From Pseudomonas sp. KNUC1026 (lineage in GTDB: Bacteria > Pseudomonadota > Gammaproteobacteria > Pseudomonadales > Pseudomonadaceae), in NCBI RefSeq assembly GCF_021650705.1, contig NZ_CP087138.1, positions 5,076,501-5,140,500 on the forward strand: DNA of 64,000 nt, written 5' to 3'. Shown piece by piece: positions 8,364 through 17,719 of this stretch (positions are counted from its first letter, which is position 1; each line of letters opens with the position of its first letter). The position numbers were made by a program, and so were the translations under genes. A model generated the notes under the pieces. It saw only the letters and a list, made by a program, of their open reading frames with translations. It was not told where the DNA came from and did no database searches.

Positions 8364-10258
8364 ATGACCCAGCCGATCCGCCTCAAAGACCACGAAAAGG
8401 ACGCGCGCCTTGTGCGTACGCGCGTGCTCGTGGGCGCTGTGGCGGTGGTGTGCCTGCTGTGCGTGCTGATCGGGCGGCTGTATTACCTGCAGGTGATCCA
8501 GTACGAGTATCACTCGACGCTTTCGGAAAACAACCGCGTTCATGTGCAGCCCATCCCGCCACCGCGGGGGATGATCTATGACCGTAACGGGATAGTGATC
8601 GCCGATAACCGCCCGAGCTTCAACCTGAGCATTACCCGCGAACGCGCCGGTAAATGGCAGGAAACTCTGGACACGATCATAGAAGTGTTGGGCATGACCG
8701 CCGATGATCGGGCGCTTCTGGAAAAGCGCCTTCGCCAGGGCGCCGGCCGTTCGAGCCGGTGCCGATCCTGATGGAGCTCAGCGAAGAGCAGATTGCCCGT
8801 ATCGCGGTGAATCAATTCCGCCTGCCTGGAGTAGACGTGGTTGCGCAACTGACGCGCCACTATCCGCAAGGCGAGCACTTTGCGCATTCGGTGGGTTACA
8901 TGGGCCGGATCAACGAAAAAGAGCTCAAGAGCCTCGACCCGGTTGCCTACAGCGGCACCCACCAGATCGGCAAGACCGGCATCGAACGCTTCTACGAAGA
9001 CGAGCTGCACGGCGAAGTCGGTTACGAGGAAGTCGAGACCAATGCCCGAGGCCGGGTGATGCGGGTGCTCAAGCGTACCGATCCGGAGCCTGGCAAGGAC
9101 ATCGTCCTGACCCTCGACGTGAAGCTGCAGGAGGCTGCAGAAAAGGCCCTTAGCGGGCGGCGGGGCGCTATTGTCGCGCTCGACCCGCGCAATGGCGAGG
9201 TGTTGGCGATGGTCAGCCAGCCCAGCTTCGACCCCAACCCTTTCGTCACCGGCATCAGCTTCAAGGCCTACGCCGAGCTGCGAGATTCGATCGATCGGCC
9301 ATTGTTCAACCGTGTGCTGCGTGGCCTTTACCCGCCGGGCTCGACCATCAAGCCGGCCGTGGCCATCGCCGGGCTCGATGGGGGCGTGGTAACGCCGGCC
9401 TCACGCGTCTTCGACCCCGGCTATTACCAATTGGCCAATGTCGACCACAAGTACCGCAACTGGAACCGCTCCGGTGACGGCTGGGTCGACCTGGATACCG
9501 CGATCATGCGTTCCAATGACACCTATTTCTACGACCTGGCGCACAAGCTGGGGATCGACCGGCTCTCCGATTACCTGGGCCGCTTCGGCATAGGCCGCAA
9601 GGTTTCCCTGGACATGTTCGAAGAGGCGCCCGGCCTGATGCCTGACCGCCAGTGGAAGCGCCTGACCCGCCGCCAGGCGTGGTTCCCCGGCGAGACCATC
9701 ATCCTCGGCATCGGCCAGGGCTACATGCAGGTCACGCCGTTGCAGCTGGCCCAGGCTACCGCGCTGATCGCCAACAAGGGCCGCTGGAACCGCCCGCGCC
9801 TGGCCAAGGCTATCGGTGGCCAGCCGCCTGTCGACCAGGACCCGATCCCGAACATCGTGCTGCGCGACCCAGGCGACTGGGCCCGGGTGACTCACGGCAT
9901 GGAGCAGGTCACTCAGAACGCCCGTGGCACTGCGCGCAAGGCGTTCCTCGGCGCGCCATACCGTGTGGCTGGCAAGAGCGGTACCGCACAGGTGGTCGCG
10001 ATCCGCCAGGGCGAAAAATACGACCGTAGCAAGATCAAGGAAAGGCACCGCGACCACGCCTTGTTCGTCGGTTTCGCGCCGGCCGAGAACCCTCGCATCG
10101 TCATTTCGGTGATGCTGGAAAACGGCGAGGCCGGGTCCGGCGTGGCGGCGCCGGTGCTGCGTGAGGTGATGGACGCCTGGCTGCTGGGCCCCGACGGCCA
10201 GCTCAAACCCGAGATTGCCAGCAGTACCGACAGCGGGAGCACGGCACGTGAAGAGTAA
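8364..10258 (+). CDS. mrdA: Penicillin-binding protein 2 (one frameshift)
   Basis: Transpeptidase of the rod elongation complex. One N-terminal membrane helix (about residues 18-40, VLVGAVAVVCLLCVLIGRLY) anchors a pedestal and transpeptidase domain. Active-site motifs are PPGSTIKP (SxxK), SNDTYFYD (SxN) and GKSGTAQVV (KTG-equivalent). One C is missing near 8741: 'RLRQG' should run on as 'RRPFEPVPILMELSEEQ'. With it restored the protein is 631 residues, normal for Pseudomonas. It is followed at once by rodA, its SEDS partner glycosyltransferase. An essential shape gene, so a sequence error is the likely cause. Confidence 0.95.
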
Positions 10259-10289
10259 TTTCGACCGCATCCTTTCCAGCGAGGACGTG

Positions 10290-11395
10290 ATGCGCCGCCG
10301 CGCATCGTTCCTGCAGCGTATTCATGTCGATGGGCCGCTGCTGATCCTGTTGCTGATCCTGGCTTCCGGCAGCCTGTTCGTGCTGTATTCGGCCAGTGGC
10401 AAGAGCTGGGACCTGTTGATCAAGCAAGCCTCGTCTTTCGGTATCGGTCTGGTCTCGATGTTCATCATCGCCCAGGTCGAGCCCCGCTTCATGGCGCGCT
10501 GGGTGCCGCTTGCGTACGTGATCGGGGTGGTGCTGCTGGTGGCAGTGGACGTGATGGGCCACAACGCCATGGGCGCCACGCGCTGGATCAACATCCCGGG
10601 CGTGATCCGCTTCCAGCCATCGGAATTCATGAAGATCATCATGCCGGCGACCATCGCCTGGTACCTGTCCAAGCGCAACCTGCCGCCTCACCTCAAGCAT
10701 GTGGTGGCAAGCCTGGGCCTGATCGGCGTGCCATTCGTGCTGATCGTTCGCCAGCCCGACCTCGGCACTTCGCTACTGATCCTGGCTTCAGGTGCTTTCG
10801 TTTTGTTCATGGCTGGCCTGCGCTGGCGCTGGATACTGAGCGTGATCGCTGCGGCAGTGCCGGCAGCGGTGGTGATGTGGTTCTTCTTCATGCACGACTA
10901 CCAGAAGCAGCGCATCCTGACCTTCCTCGACCCGGAGAGCGACCCGCTGGGCACTGGCTGGAACATCATTCAGTCGAAGGCTGCCATCGGTTCGGGCGGG
11001 GTATTCGGCAAAGGCTGGCTGATGGGCACGCAATCGCATCTGGAACTTCCTGCCTGAAAGCCATACCGACTTCATCATCGCGGTGCTGGGCGAAGAGTTC
11101 GGCCTGGTGGGCATCTGTGCATTGCTGCTGATCTACCTGGCGTTGATCGGCCGCGGGCTGGTGATTACCGCCCAGGCGCAGACGCTCTACGGCAAGTTGC
11201 TGGCCGGCAGCCTGACGATGACCTTCTTCGTTTATGTCTTCGTCAATATCGGGATGGTCAGCGGCTTGCTGCCGGTGGTGGGGGTGCCGCTGCCCTTCAT
11301 TAGCTACGGCGGAACTTCGCTGGTGACACTACTGTCAGCGTTTGGGGTTTTCGATGTCGATCCACACCCACCGCAAATGGATCGCACAGGTTTGA
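10290..11395 (+). CDS. rodA: Rod-shape peptidoglycan glycosyltransferase RodA (two frameshifts)
   Basis: SEDS-family integral membrane polymerase that pairs with PBP2. Typical segments: NAMGATRWINIPGVIRFQPSE, VRQPDLGTSLLI, LDPESDPLGTGWNIIQSKAAIGSGG-type loop and GVPLPFISYGGTSL. Two extra C bases interrupt it, near 11046 (SHLE should continue FLPESHTDF) and 11352 (SAFGV should continue LMSIHTHRKWIAQV). With both removed the ATG at 10290 gives 367 residues, the usual length, and has a good GAGG ribosome site; a GTG at 10248 overlapping the mrdA stop would add 14 residues. The second error fuses the frame into mltB, which should be ignored. Confidence 0.92.
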
Positions 11396-11412
11396 GCAAG
11401 GTGACGTCAACA

Positions 11413-12417
11413 ATGCAGTCAATGCGGGCATGGGCCACGCGACACATCCCTTGGGTCGGCCTTGCCGGCCTGTTGAGCGGCCCTGCGCAGGCGGGGGATT
11501 ACGACAGCTCGCCGCAGGTAGCCGAGTTCGTCGCTGAAATGACCCGCGACTACGGGTTCGCTGGTGAACAGCTCATGGGGGTGTTCCACGAGGTCAAGCG
11601 CAAGCAGGCGATCCTCGACGCCATCTCCCGGCCTGCCGAGCGAGTCAAACCTTGGAAAGACTACCGGCCGATGTTCATCACCGACGCGCGCATCGCTCGG
11701 GGCGTGGACTTCTGGCGCCAGCATGAGGCCGCCCTGGCGCGCGCCGAGCAGCAATACGGTGTGCCAGCCTCGGTGATCGTTGCCATCATCGGTGTCGAAA
11801 CCTTCTTTGGCCGCAATACCGGCAACTATCGGGTGATCGATGCGCTGTCGACCCTGAGCTTCGACTACCCGCCGCGTGCGGACTTCTTTCGCAAGGAGCT
11901 GCGTGAATTCCTGCTGCTGGCGCGCGAGGAGCAGGTCGACCCGCTTATCCTCAAGGGGTCCTATGCCGGTGCCATGGGCCTGCCACAGTTCATGCCCAGC
12001 AGTTTCCGCGCCTATGCGGTGGATTTCGACGGCGATGGCCACATCAACATCTGGAGCGACCCCGACGACGCGATCGGTAGCGTCGCCAGCTATTTTGCGC
12101 GGCACGGCTGGGTAACCGGGCAGGGTGTGGCAAGCCGCGCCCAGTTGCACGATGGCCTGGGCGAGGGCGGCCTGAGCGCTGGGCTCGACCCTGATCGGAC
12201 GGTCGGGGAGTTGCGAGCGTTGGGGTGGTCGAGTCATGATGCGCTGCGCGACGATGAGCGCGTCACGGCATTCAAGCTCGACGGCGACCAAGGCCCTGAA
12301 TACTGGATGGGCCAAAAGAATTTCTACGTGATCACGCGATACAACCGCAGCGCGATGTACGCAATGGCGGTGCACCAATTGGCGGATCGATTGATCCAGG
12401 TACGGGGCGGTAAATAA
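11413..12417 (+). CDS. mltB: Lytic murein transglycosylase B
   Basis: Periplasmic enzyme cleaving the MurNAc-GlcNAc bond to form 1,6-anhydro ends. 334 residues from the ATG at 11413; the signal peptide ends at about GPAQAGDYD. The catalytic glutamate is in IIGVETFFGRNTG, and the Slt-fold follows with GAMGLPQFMPSSF and a DFDGDGHINIW calcium-loop-like segment. In P. aeruginosa the gene at this place is, as I recall, named sltB1. It follows rodA by 17 bases and abuts rlpA (TAA then ATG), fitting an elongasome-maintenance operon. Confidence 0.93.
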   Translation: MQSMRAWATRHIPWVGLAGLLSGPAQAGDYDSSPQVAEFVAEMTRDYGFAGEQLMGVFHEVKRKQAILDAISRPAERVKPWKDYRPMFITDARIARGVDFWRQHEAALARAEQQYGVPASVIVAIIGVETFFGRNTGNYRVIDALSTLSFDYPPRADFFRKELREFLLLAREEQVDPLILKGSYAGAMGLPQFMPSSFRAYAVDFDGDGHINIWSDPDDAIGSVASYFARHGWVTGQGVASRAQLHDGLGEGGLSAGLDPDRTVGELRALGWSSHDALRDDERVTAFKLDGDQGPEYWMGQKNFYVITRYNRSAMYAMAVHQLADRLIQVRGGK

Positions 12418-13424
12418 ATGCGGTTTCTGGTTACAAGTACACCCGTGAAGCTGATGGTCTGCGGCGCGGCGGCCCTGTTGGTCGCCAGTTGCTCGACCGG
12501 CAGCCGCACGCCGTCGACCGGCTACAAGGTCGCAGCGCAGCCCGGGCTGGACATCAACCACGCGCACAAGGACGGCGCCCCCTGGTGGGACGTGGACGTC
12601 AACAAGATCCCTGACGCGGTACCCACCCTGCACACCGGCCCCTACAAGGCCAACCCTTACACCGTGCTGGGCAAGACCTACTTCCCGATGGCCGACTCCA
12701 GAAGCTATGTGGCCACTGGCACGGCCTCCTGGTACGGCACCAAGTTCCATGGCCAGAACACCGCCAACGGTGAGGTGTATGACCTGTACGGCATGAGCGC
12801 GGCGCACAAGACGCTGCCGCTGCCCAGCTACGTGCGGGTCACCAACCTGGACAACAACCGCAGCGTGATCCTGCGGGTCAATGACCGCGGCCCTTTCTAC
12901 TCCGACCGCATCATCGACCTTTCCTACGCGGCAGCCAAGAAGCTCGGCTATGCCGAAACCGGTACCGCGCGGGTGCGCGTCGAAGGCATCGACCCTGCGC
13001 AGTGGCTGGGCCTCCCGTGGCCGCCCGGCGCCACTGATGCTCAAGGAGCCTGTGGTCAGCACCCCGCCGCGCCAGCCAGCCCTGACCGCCAGCGCCGGGA
13101 CCATCGAGCAGTACACCCCGCCACCGGAGCAGCATGCTCCTGCCGTGCAGCCGGTGGCGATCGACCCGAAAAAACGCTTCTGCGCAAGCAACTGGCCTGT
13201 TTCTCCAGGTGGGAGCCTTCGCCAACCCGGACGCTGCCGAACTGCTACGGTCGAAGCTGGGCTCGATGGTGAGCGCGCCGGCCTTTACCAGCCCGATCGT
13301 GCGTAACCAGCAAACCCTGTACCGTGTGCGCCTGGGCCCGATCGCCTCGCAGAACGATGCGCAACAAATGCAGAACACGATTCGCACGGCCAACCTCGGG
13401 AACCCGAGCGTGGTCACCGAATGA
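12418..13424 (+). CDS. rlpA: Septal ring lytic transglycosylase RlpA (two frameshifts)
   Basis: Outer-membrane lipoprotein that cleaves denuded glycan strands at the septum. Lipobox LLVASC near residue 25. The double-psi beta-barrel has GTASWYGTKFHGQNTANGEVYD and RVNDRGPFYSDRIIDLSYAAA, including the conserved Glu/Asp/His region. The C-terminal SPOR domain is FLQVGAFANPDAAELL onward. One extra G near 13010 and one extra A in the A6 run at 13169-13174 move the frame twice; corrected length is 334 residues. The linker is rich in Pro and Gln. Last gene before dacA. Confidence 0.92.
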
Positions 13425-13516
13425 GCGGCTTGCCATGGAGGGCGGCTGATAGCAAGCGGCCCCTGTCGGGGGCCCGAACCAAGAAGATTCGCCTTAACAA
13501 CCATTTCGAGAGACGG

Positions 13517-14680
13517 ATGAACATCACCACCTTTGCCAAACGCCTGTGCCTGCTCGTTCCACTGTTGACCACGCCCGCCTGGGCTGCCGATGTCACACAA
13601 ATGGTTCCCGCCCCGCCCCAACTGGCGGCCAAGGCCTACGTGCTGATGGAAGCCAACAGCGGCCAGGTGCTGGTCGAAAGCAATGGCGACGAGCGCCTGC
13701 CGCCGGCGAGCCTGACCAAACTGATGTCGGCCTACATCGCCACCCTGGAAATCCACCGGGGCCAGATCAAGGACACCGACATGGTGACCGTCAGCGAAAA
13801 CGCCTGGCGCACCGGCGGTTCGCGGATGTTCATCAAGGTTGGTTCGCAGGTGTCGGTCAGCGACCTGCTGCACGGGATCATCATTCAGTCGGGTAACGAT
13901 GCCACGGTCGCGCTCTCCGAGCATATCGCCGGTTCCGAGGATGCGTTCGCCGACATGATGAACACCCAGGCGCAGAAGCTGGGCATGGTCAACAGCCACT
14001 TCATGAACCCCACTGGCCTGCCGAACCCGGACCACTATTCCACGGCCCATGACATTGGCATCCTGGCGCGGGCGATCATCCATGAAGACCCGGCTCACTA
14101 CGCCATTTATTCCCAGAAGGAGTTCTTCTGGAACAACATCAAACAGCCCAACCGCAACCTGCTGCTGTGGCGTGACAAGACGGTCGACGGCCTGAAGACC
14201 GGCCACACCGAAGAAGCCGGCTACTGCCTGGCAGCCTCTGCCGTGCGCGATGGCATGCGCCTGATCGCGGTGGTATTCGGCACCTCAAGTGACCAGGCCC
14301 GTGCCGCTGAAACCCAGAAGCTGCTGACTTACGGTTTCCGTTTCTATGAAACCCAGACCTTCTACAAGTCTGGCACCGAGCTTGCCAAAGCCAGCGTCTG
14401 GAAAGGCACCACCAGCGAAGTGAAGGCCGGCCTTGCCGAAGACCTCGCCATGACCTTGCCGCGCGGCCAGCTCAAGAACCTGCAAGCGAGCATGACCCTC
14501 AACCCGCAGCTCACCGCGCCTATCGCTCAAGGCCAGGTGATCGGCAAGGTCGAAGTCAAGAACGGCGACAAAGTGGTTGAGACAAAGGATCTCGTCGCAC
14601 TGGATGCCGTGGACGAAGGTGGTATCTTGCGCCGCATCTGGGATAGCATTCGCCTATTCTTCTACGGCTTGTTCAACTGA
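13517..14680 (+). CDS. dacA: D-alanyl-D-alanine carboxypeptidase (PBP5/6 type)
   Basis: Removes the terminal D-Ala of peptidoglycan stem peptides. 387 residues from the ATG at 13517 with a signal peptide ending TTPAWAADV. Motifs: PPASLTKLMSAY (SxxK), IIQSGNDATV (SxN) and GLKTGHTEEAGY (KTG). The C-terminal PBP5 domain ends in an amphipathic membrane-anchoring helix (RRIWDSIRLFFYGLFN). P. aeruginosa calls the gene at this place dacC, as I recall. A strong terminator follows. Confidence 0.95.
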   Translation: MNITTFAKRLCLLVPLLTTPAWAADVTQMVPAPPQLAAKAYVLMEANSGQVLVESNGDERLPPASLTKLMSAYIATLEIHRGQIKDTDMVTVSENAWRTGGSRMFIKVGSQVSVSDLLHGIIIQSGNDATVALSEHIAGSEDAFADMMNTQAQKLGMVNSHFMNPTGLPNPDHYSTAHDIGILARAIIHEDPAHYAIYSQKEFFWNNIKQPNRNLLLWRDKTVDGLKTGHTEEAGYCLAASAVRDGMRLIAVVFGTSSDQARAAETQKLLTYGFRFYETQTFYKSGTELAKASVWKGTTSEVKAGLAEDLAMTLPRGQLKNLQASMTLNPQLTAPIAQGQVIGKVEVKNGDKVVETKDLVALDAVDEGGILRRIWDSIRLFFYGLFN

Positions 14681-14692
14681 CCAGCCCTGTCG

Positions 14693-14731
14693 GCCCGCCC
14701 CCGCCAGCGTGGTGGGGGCGGGCTTGTTTTT
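14693..14731 (+). terminator. Strong Rho-independent terminator after dacA
   Basis: GCCCGCCCCC (14693-14702) pairs perfectly with GGGGGCGGGC (14714-14723), and pairing extends inwards to a 3-base loop with one G-T pair. The tail is TTGTTTTT. It ends the dacA transcript 12 bases after the stop codon. Confidence 0.85.
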
Positions 14732-14757
14732 AACGGCTTGATGAGGCCGTCACTGCC

Positions 14758-15033
14758 ATGACTGATACCGATGTAAAGCCGCCTGTCATCGAATTCCCTT
14801 GCGAGGACTATCCGATCAAGGTCATTGGTGACACCACGGTCGGCTTCAAGGACCTGGTGATCGAGATCCTGTCCAAGTACGCCACCGTAGACATTGCCAC
14901 CCTGGCTGAACGCCAGAGCAGCAATGGCAAATACACCACGGTGCAACTGCACATCGTGGCGACCGGCCAGGATCAACTGCGCGACATCAACAGCGCCCTG
15001 CGCGCGACCGGTGTCGTGCACATGGTGCTCTGA
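14758..15033 (+). CDS. ybeD: DUF493/YbeD-family protein
   Basis: Small ACT-like protein of 91 residues (MTDTDVKPPVIEFPCEDYPI). FPCEDYPIKVIG, YTTVQLHIVATGQDQLRDI and the LRATGVVHMVL end match the DUF493 family. The molecular role is unknown; it is conserved next to lipB. Its TGA overlaps the lipB ATG by one base, so coupling to lipoate synthesis genes is likely. Confidence 0.9.
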   Translation: MTDTDVKPPVIEFPCEDYPIKVIGDTTVGFKDLVIEILSKYATVDIATLAERQSSNGKYTTVQLHIVATGQDQLRDINSALRATGVVHMVL

Positions 15034-15680
15034 TGCCGGGCGTGCTGGGTGTGCGCGAGCTGGGGCTGGCGCCGTATGAGCCGGTCTGGCGCGCCATGCA
15101 GCATTTCACCGACCACCCGCCGGCTGCGGCCTGCGACGAACTCTGGCTGGTGCAGCACCCGCCAGTGTTCACACAGGGCCAGGCCGGCAAGCCCGAGCAC
15201 CTGCTGCTGCCGGGCGACATTCCGGTGGTCAAGGTCGACCGCGGCGGCCAGGTGACCTACCATGGCCCTGGCCAACTGGTTGCGTACCTGCTGCTGGACG
15301 TGCGAACGCGAGATTTCGGCGTGCGTGACCTGGTCAGCCGCATCGAACACAGCCTGATCGACACGCTTGAAGGCCTGGGCATCACCAGCCAGGCCAAGGC
15401 AGACGCCCCGGGCGTTTATGTCGGCGGCGCCAAGATCGCTTCACTGGGGCTGCGCATTCGCAACGGCCGTTCGTTTCATGGCCTGGCGCTGAATGTCGAC
15501 ATGGACCTTGCCCCCTTCCGGCGCATCAACCCTTGCGGTTACGCCGGGCTACCCATGACCCAGGTGCGTGAGCACACGGGCCCGATCGACATGGCTGAGG
15601 TCAGTGCCCGGCTGCGCGTGCAGCTCGTCAAACACCTCGACTATGCTGAGCAGACGACCCTGACGGGCGGAATCGACTGA
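15033..15680 (+). CDS. lipB: Octanoyl-ACP:protein N-octanoyltransferase
   Basis: Transfers octanoyl from ACP to lipoyl domains, first step of lipoate assembly. 215 residues. Family signatures: VKVDRGGQVTYHGPGQLVAY, KIASLGLRIRNGRSFHGLALNVDMDL and the NPCGYAGLPMTQV segment. The catalytic Cys is in NPCGYAG and the Lys in GAKIASLG. The start overlaps ybeD and lipA follows after one base. Confidence 0.97.
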   Translation: MPGVLGVRELGLAPYEPVWRAMQHFTDHPPAAACDELWLVQHPPVFTQGQAGKPEHLLLPGDIPVVKVDRGGQVTYHGPGQLVAYLLLDVRTRDFGVRDLVSRIEHSLIDTLEGLGITSQAKADAPGVYVGGAKIASLGLRIRNGRSFHGLALNVDMDLAPFRRINPCGYAGLPMTQVREHTGPIDMAEVSARLRVQLVKHLDYAEQTTLTGGID

Positions 15681-15681
15681 T

Positions 15682-16689
15682 ATGACTACTGCGCAAGACA
15701 CCGTGGCAACCCTGGACCCCAAAACCGACAAGCCGCGCCCGGCCAAGGTCGAGGCGGGCGTGAAGCTGCGCGGCGCCGAGAAGGTCGCGCGCATCCCGGT
15801 GAAGATCATCCCCACCGAGGAGTTGCCGAAAAAGCCCGACTGGATCCGCGTGCGCATCCCGGTTTCACCTGAGGTCGATCGTATCAAGCAGCTTTTGCGC
15901 AAGCACAAGCTACACAGCGTCTGCGAAGAGGCTTCCTGCCCGAACCTGGGCGAATGCTTCTCCGGCGGTACCGCAACCTTCATGATCATGGGCGACATCT
16001 GCACTCGCCGCTGCCCGTTCTGCGACGTCGGCCACGGCCGGCCAAAGGCGCTGGACGCGGACGAGCCGATGAACCTTGCCGTCGCTATCGCCGATTTGCG
16101 CCTGAAGTATGTGGTGATCACTTCGGTCGACCGCGACGATCTGCGTGATGGGGGCGCCCAGCACTTCGCCGACTGCATCCGCGAGATTCGCAAGCTTTCT
16201 CCCGGTGTGCAGCTCGAAACCCTGGTGCCTGATTACCGTGGCCGCATGGATGTGGCGCTGGAAATCACCGCCGCCGAGCCGCCGGATGTGTTCAACCACA
16301 ACCTGGAAACGGTGCCGCGCCTGTACCGCGCTGCGCGCCCGGGCTCCGACTACGACTGGTCGCTGGATCTGCTGCAGAAATTCAAGCAGATGGTTCCTCA
16401 TGTGCCGACCAAGTCGGGCCTGATGCTGGGGCTGGGTGAAACCGACGAGGAAGTGATCGAAGTGATGCATCGCATGCGCGAGCATGACATCGACATGCTG
16501 ACCCTGGGCCAGTATCTGCAGCCTTCGCGAAGCCACTTGCCGGTGCAGCGCTTCGTTCACCCTGACACCTTCGCCTGGTTCGCCGAAGAGGGCTACCGGA
16601 TGGGCTTCAAGAACGTAGCCTCAGGCCCGCTGGTTCGCTCCTCTTACCACGCCGACCAACAGGCGCACGAAGCCAAGAACAAGCTTTGA
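15682..16689 (+). CDS. lipA: Lipoyl synthase
   Basis: Radical-SAM enzyme inserting two sulfurs into the octanoyl chain. 335 residues. The auxiliary cluster cysteines are in CEEASCPNLGEC and the radical-SAM CxxxCxxC in CTRRCPFC. The C-terminal SGPLVRSSYHADQQ includes the RSSYHA motif whose serine ligates the auxiliary cluster. The N-terminal 45 residues are a variable basic region. Its stop overlaps the next gene's ATG. Confidence 0.98.
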   Translation: MTTAQDTVATLDPKTDKPRPAKVEAGVKLRGAEKVARIPVKIIPTEELPKKPDWIRVRIPVSPEVDRIKQLLRKHKLHSVCEEASCPNLGECFSGGTATFMIMGDICTRRCPFCDVGHGRPKALDADEPMNLAVAIADLRLKYVVITSVDRDDLRDGGAQHFADCIREIRKLSPGVQLETLVPDYRGRMDVALEITAAEPPDVFNHNLETVPRLYRAARPGSDYDWSLDLLQKFKQMVPHVPTKSGLMLGLGETDEEVIEVMHRMREHDIDMLTLGQYLQPSRSHLPVQRFVHPDTFAWFAEEGYRMGFKNVASGPLVRSSYHADQQAHEAKNKL

Positions 16690-17579
16690 TGCTGACCTGG
16701 CCCAAGCCACTGCCTGCCGGTGGCCAGCTTGCACTGGTCGCGCCGGCTGGGCCGGGCAGCCTGGAGGTGGCGCAAGCGCAGGCCTGGGCCGAGCAAGTGG
16801 GCTATCGGCTGCGCATTTACCCCGGTGTTTTCGAGAAAACCGGTTACCTCGCTGGTACCGATGAGCGCCGGTTGGCCGACCTTCACGCAGCGTTTGCCGA
16901 CCCGTCGATCGACGCGATCCTGTGCCTGCGTGGCGGCTACGGTACGCCGCGGCTGCTGGATCAGCTGGACATCGAGCTGATTCGTGCCAACCCCAAGCCT
17001 TTTGTCGGCTACAGCGACATCACCGCCCTGCATCTGGCGTTCAACCAGTTGGCGGGGCTGGTGACCTTCCATGGCCCATTGTTTCGCTCCGAGCTGCTGC
17101 CACGCTTGCAGCCTGGTGAGCAGGCGCTGCTGGCGATGCTAAAAGGGGAAATTGGCGGGGATATCCCTCATCCGGCAGGGCATCCATTGATCACTGTCGC
17201 ACCAGGGCGCGCCAGTGGCCGCCTGGCAGGCGGGAACCTGTCTCTGCTGTGCGCCACCCTCGGCACGCCCTGGGCGCTCCAGAGCGAAGGCATCGTGCTT
17301 TTCATCGAGGATGTGAACGAGCCGCTTTATCGGGTCGATCGCTTGCTGACTCAGTTACGCCTGGCGGGCAAGCTCCAAGGGCTCGCAGGGGTGCTCGTAG
17401 GGGATTTTGCGGGTATATCGGCGGAGCAACTGCAGCCGTTGGTCAAGGAGTTTTTCGAACCCTTGGGTGTGCCGGTGCTTGCCGGCTGGCGTTCGGGCCA
17501 CTGCCAGCCCAATATCACATTGCCCCTGGGGGCTGAGGTCGTGCTGGACGCCAGTGAGGGGCGCCTGCTGCTGGCCTGA
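16689..17579 (+). CDS. ldcA: Muramoyltetrapeptide LD-carboxypeptidase (S66)
   Basis: Cytoplasmic peptidoglycan-recycling enzyme that removes terminal D-Ala from murein tetrapeptides. 296 residues. Catalytic triad by family alignment: Ser in FVGYSDITALH, Glu in IEDVNEPLYRVDR and His in RSGHCQPNITLPLG. CLRGGYGTPRLL is also typical. It overlaps the lipA stop by one base, so it rides on the lipoate operon. Confidence 0.9.
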   Translation: MLTWPKPLPAGGQLALVAPAGPGSLEVAQAQAWAEQVGYRLRIYPGVFEKTGYLAGTDERRLADLHAAFADPSIDAILCLRGGYGTPRLLDQLDIELIRANPKPFVGYSDITALHLAFNQLAGLVTFHGPLFRSELLPRLQPGEQALLAMLKGEIGGDIPHPAGHPLITVAPGRASGRLAGGNLSLLCATLGTPWALQSEGIVLFIEDVNEPLYRVDRLLTQLRLAGKLQGLAGVLVGDFAGISAEQLQPLVKEFFEPLGVPVLAGWRSGHCQPNITLPLGAEVVLDASEGRLLLA

Positions 17580-17594
17580 TTGCCGAGGCATATT

Positions 17595-17623
17595 GCATGT
17601 CGCGCGGCAAGCCGCCCTCCCAC
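17595..17623 (+). repeat. REP-like element
   Basis: A 29-base sequence beginning GCATGTCGCGCGGCAAGCC and ending CCCTCCCAC. It matches at 27 of 29 positions, in inverse orientation, the sequence at 53685-53713, and shares its core with the REP array at 51988-52199. It lies in the gap between ldcA and the convergent transglycosylase gene. Confidence 0.6.
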
Positions 17624-17660
17624 GAGGGAACCGGGTCACCCTGTGTGAGGCCGACTTGCC

Positions 17661-17702
17661 GGACGCCGTGTAACGGACGCCGTGTAACGGACGCCGTGTA
17701 AC
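17661..17702. repeat. Three perfect tandem copies of a 14-bp unit
   Basis: GGACGCCGTGTAAC is repeated three times head to tail without change, followed by a degenerate fourth start (GGGCGACGCC). It lies in the 140-base gap between convergent genes, just after the REP-like element. Confidence 0.9.
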
Positions 17703-17719
17703 GGGCGACGCCGACGCAC

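Noticed and set aside
11083..11412. RodA-MltB fusion protein
   Set aside because: An extra C near 11352 joins the frames; the true RodA end (TGA at 11393-11395) and a normal MltB signal peptide are both visible.
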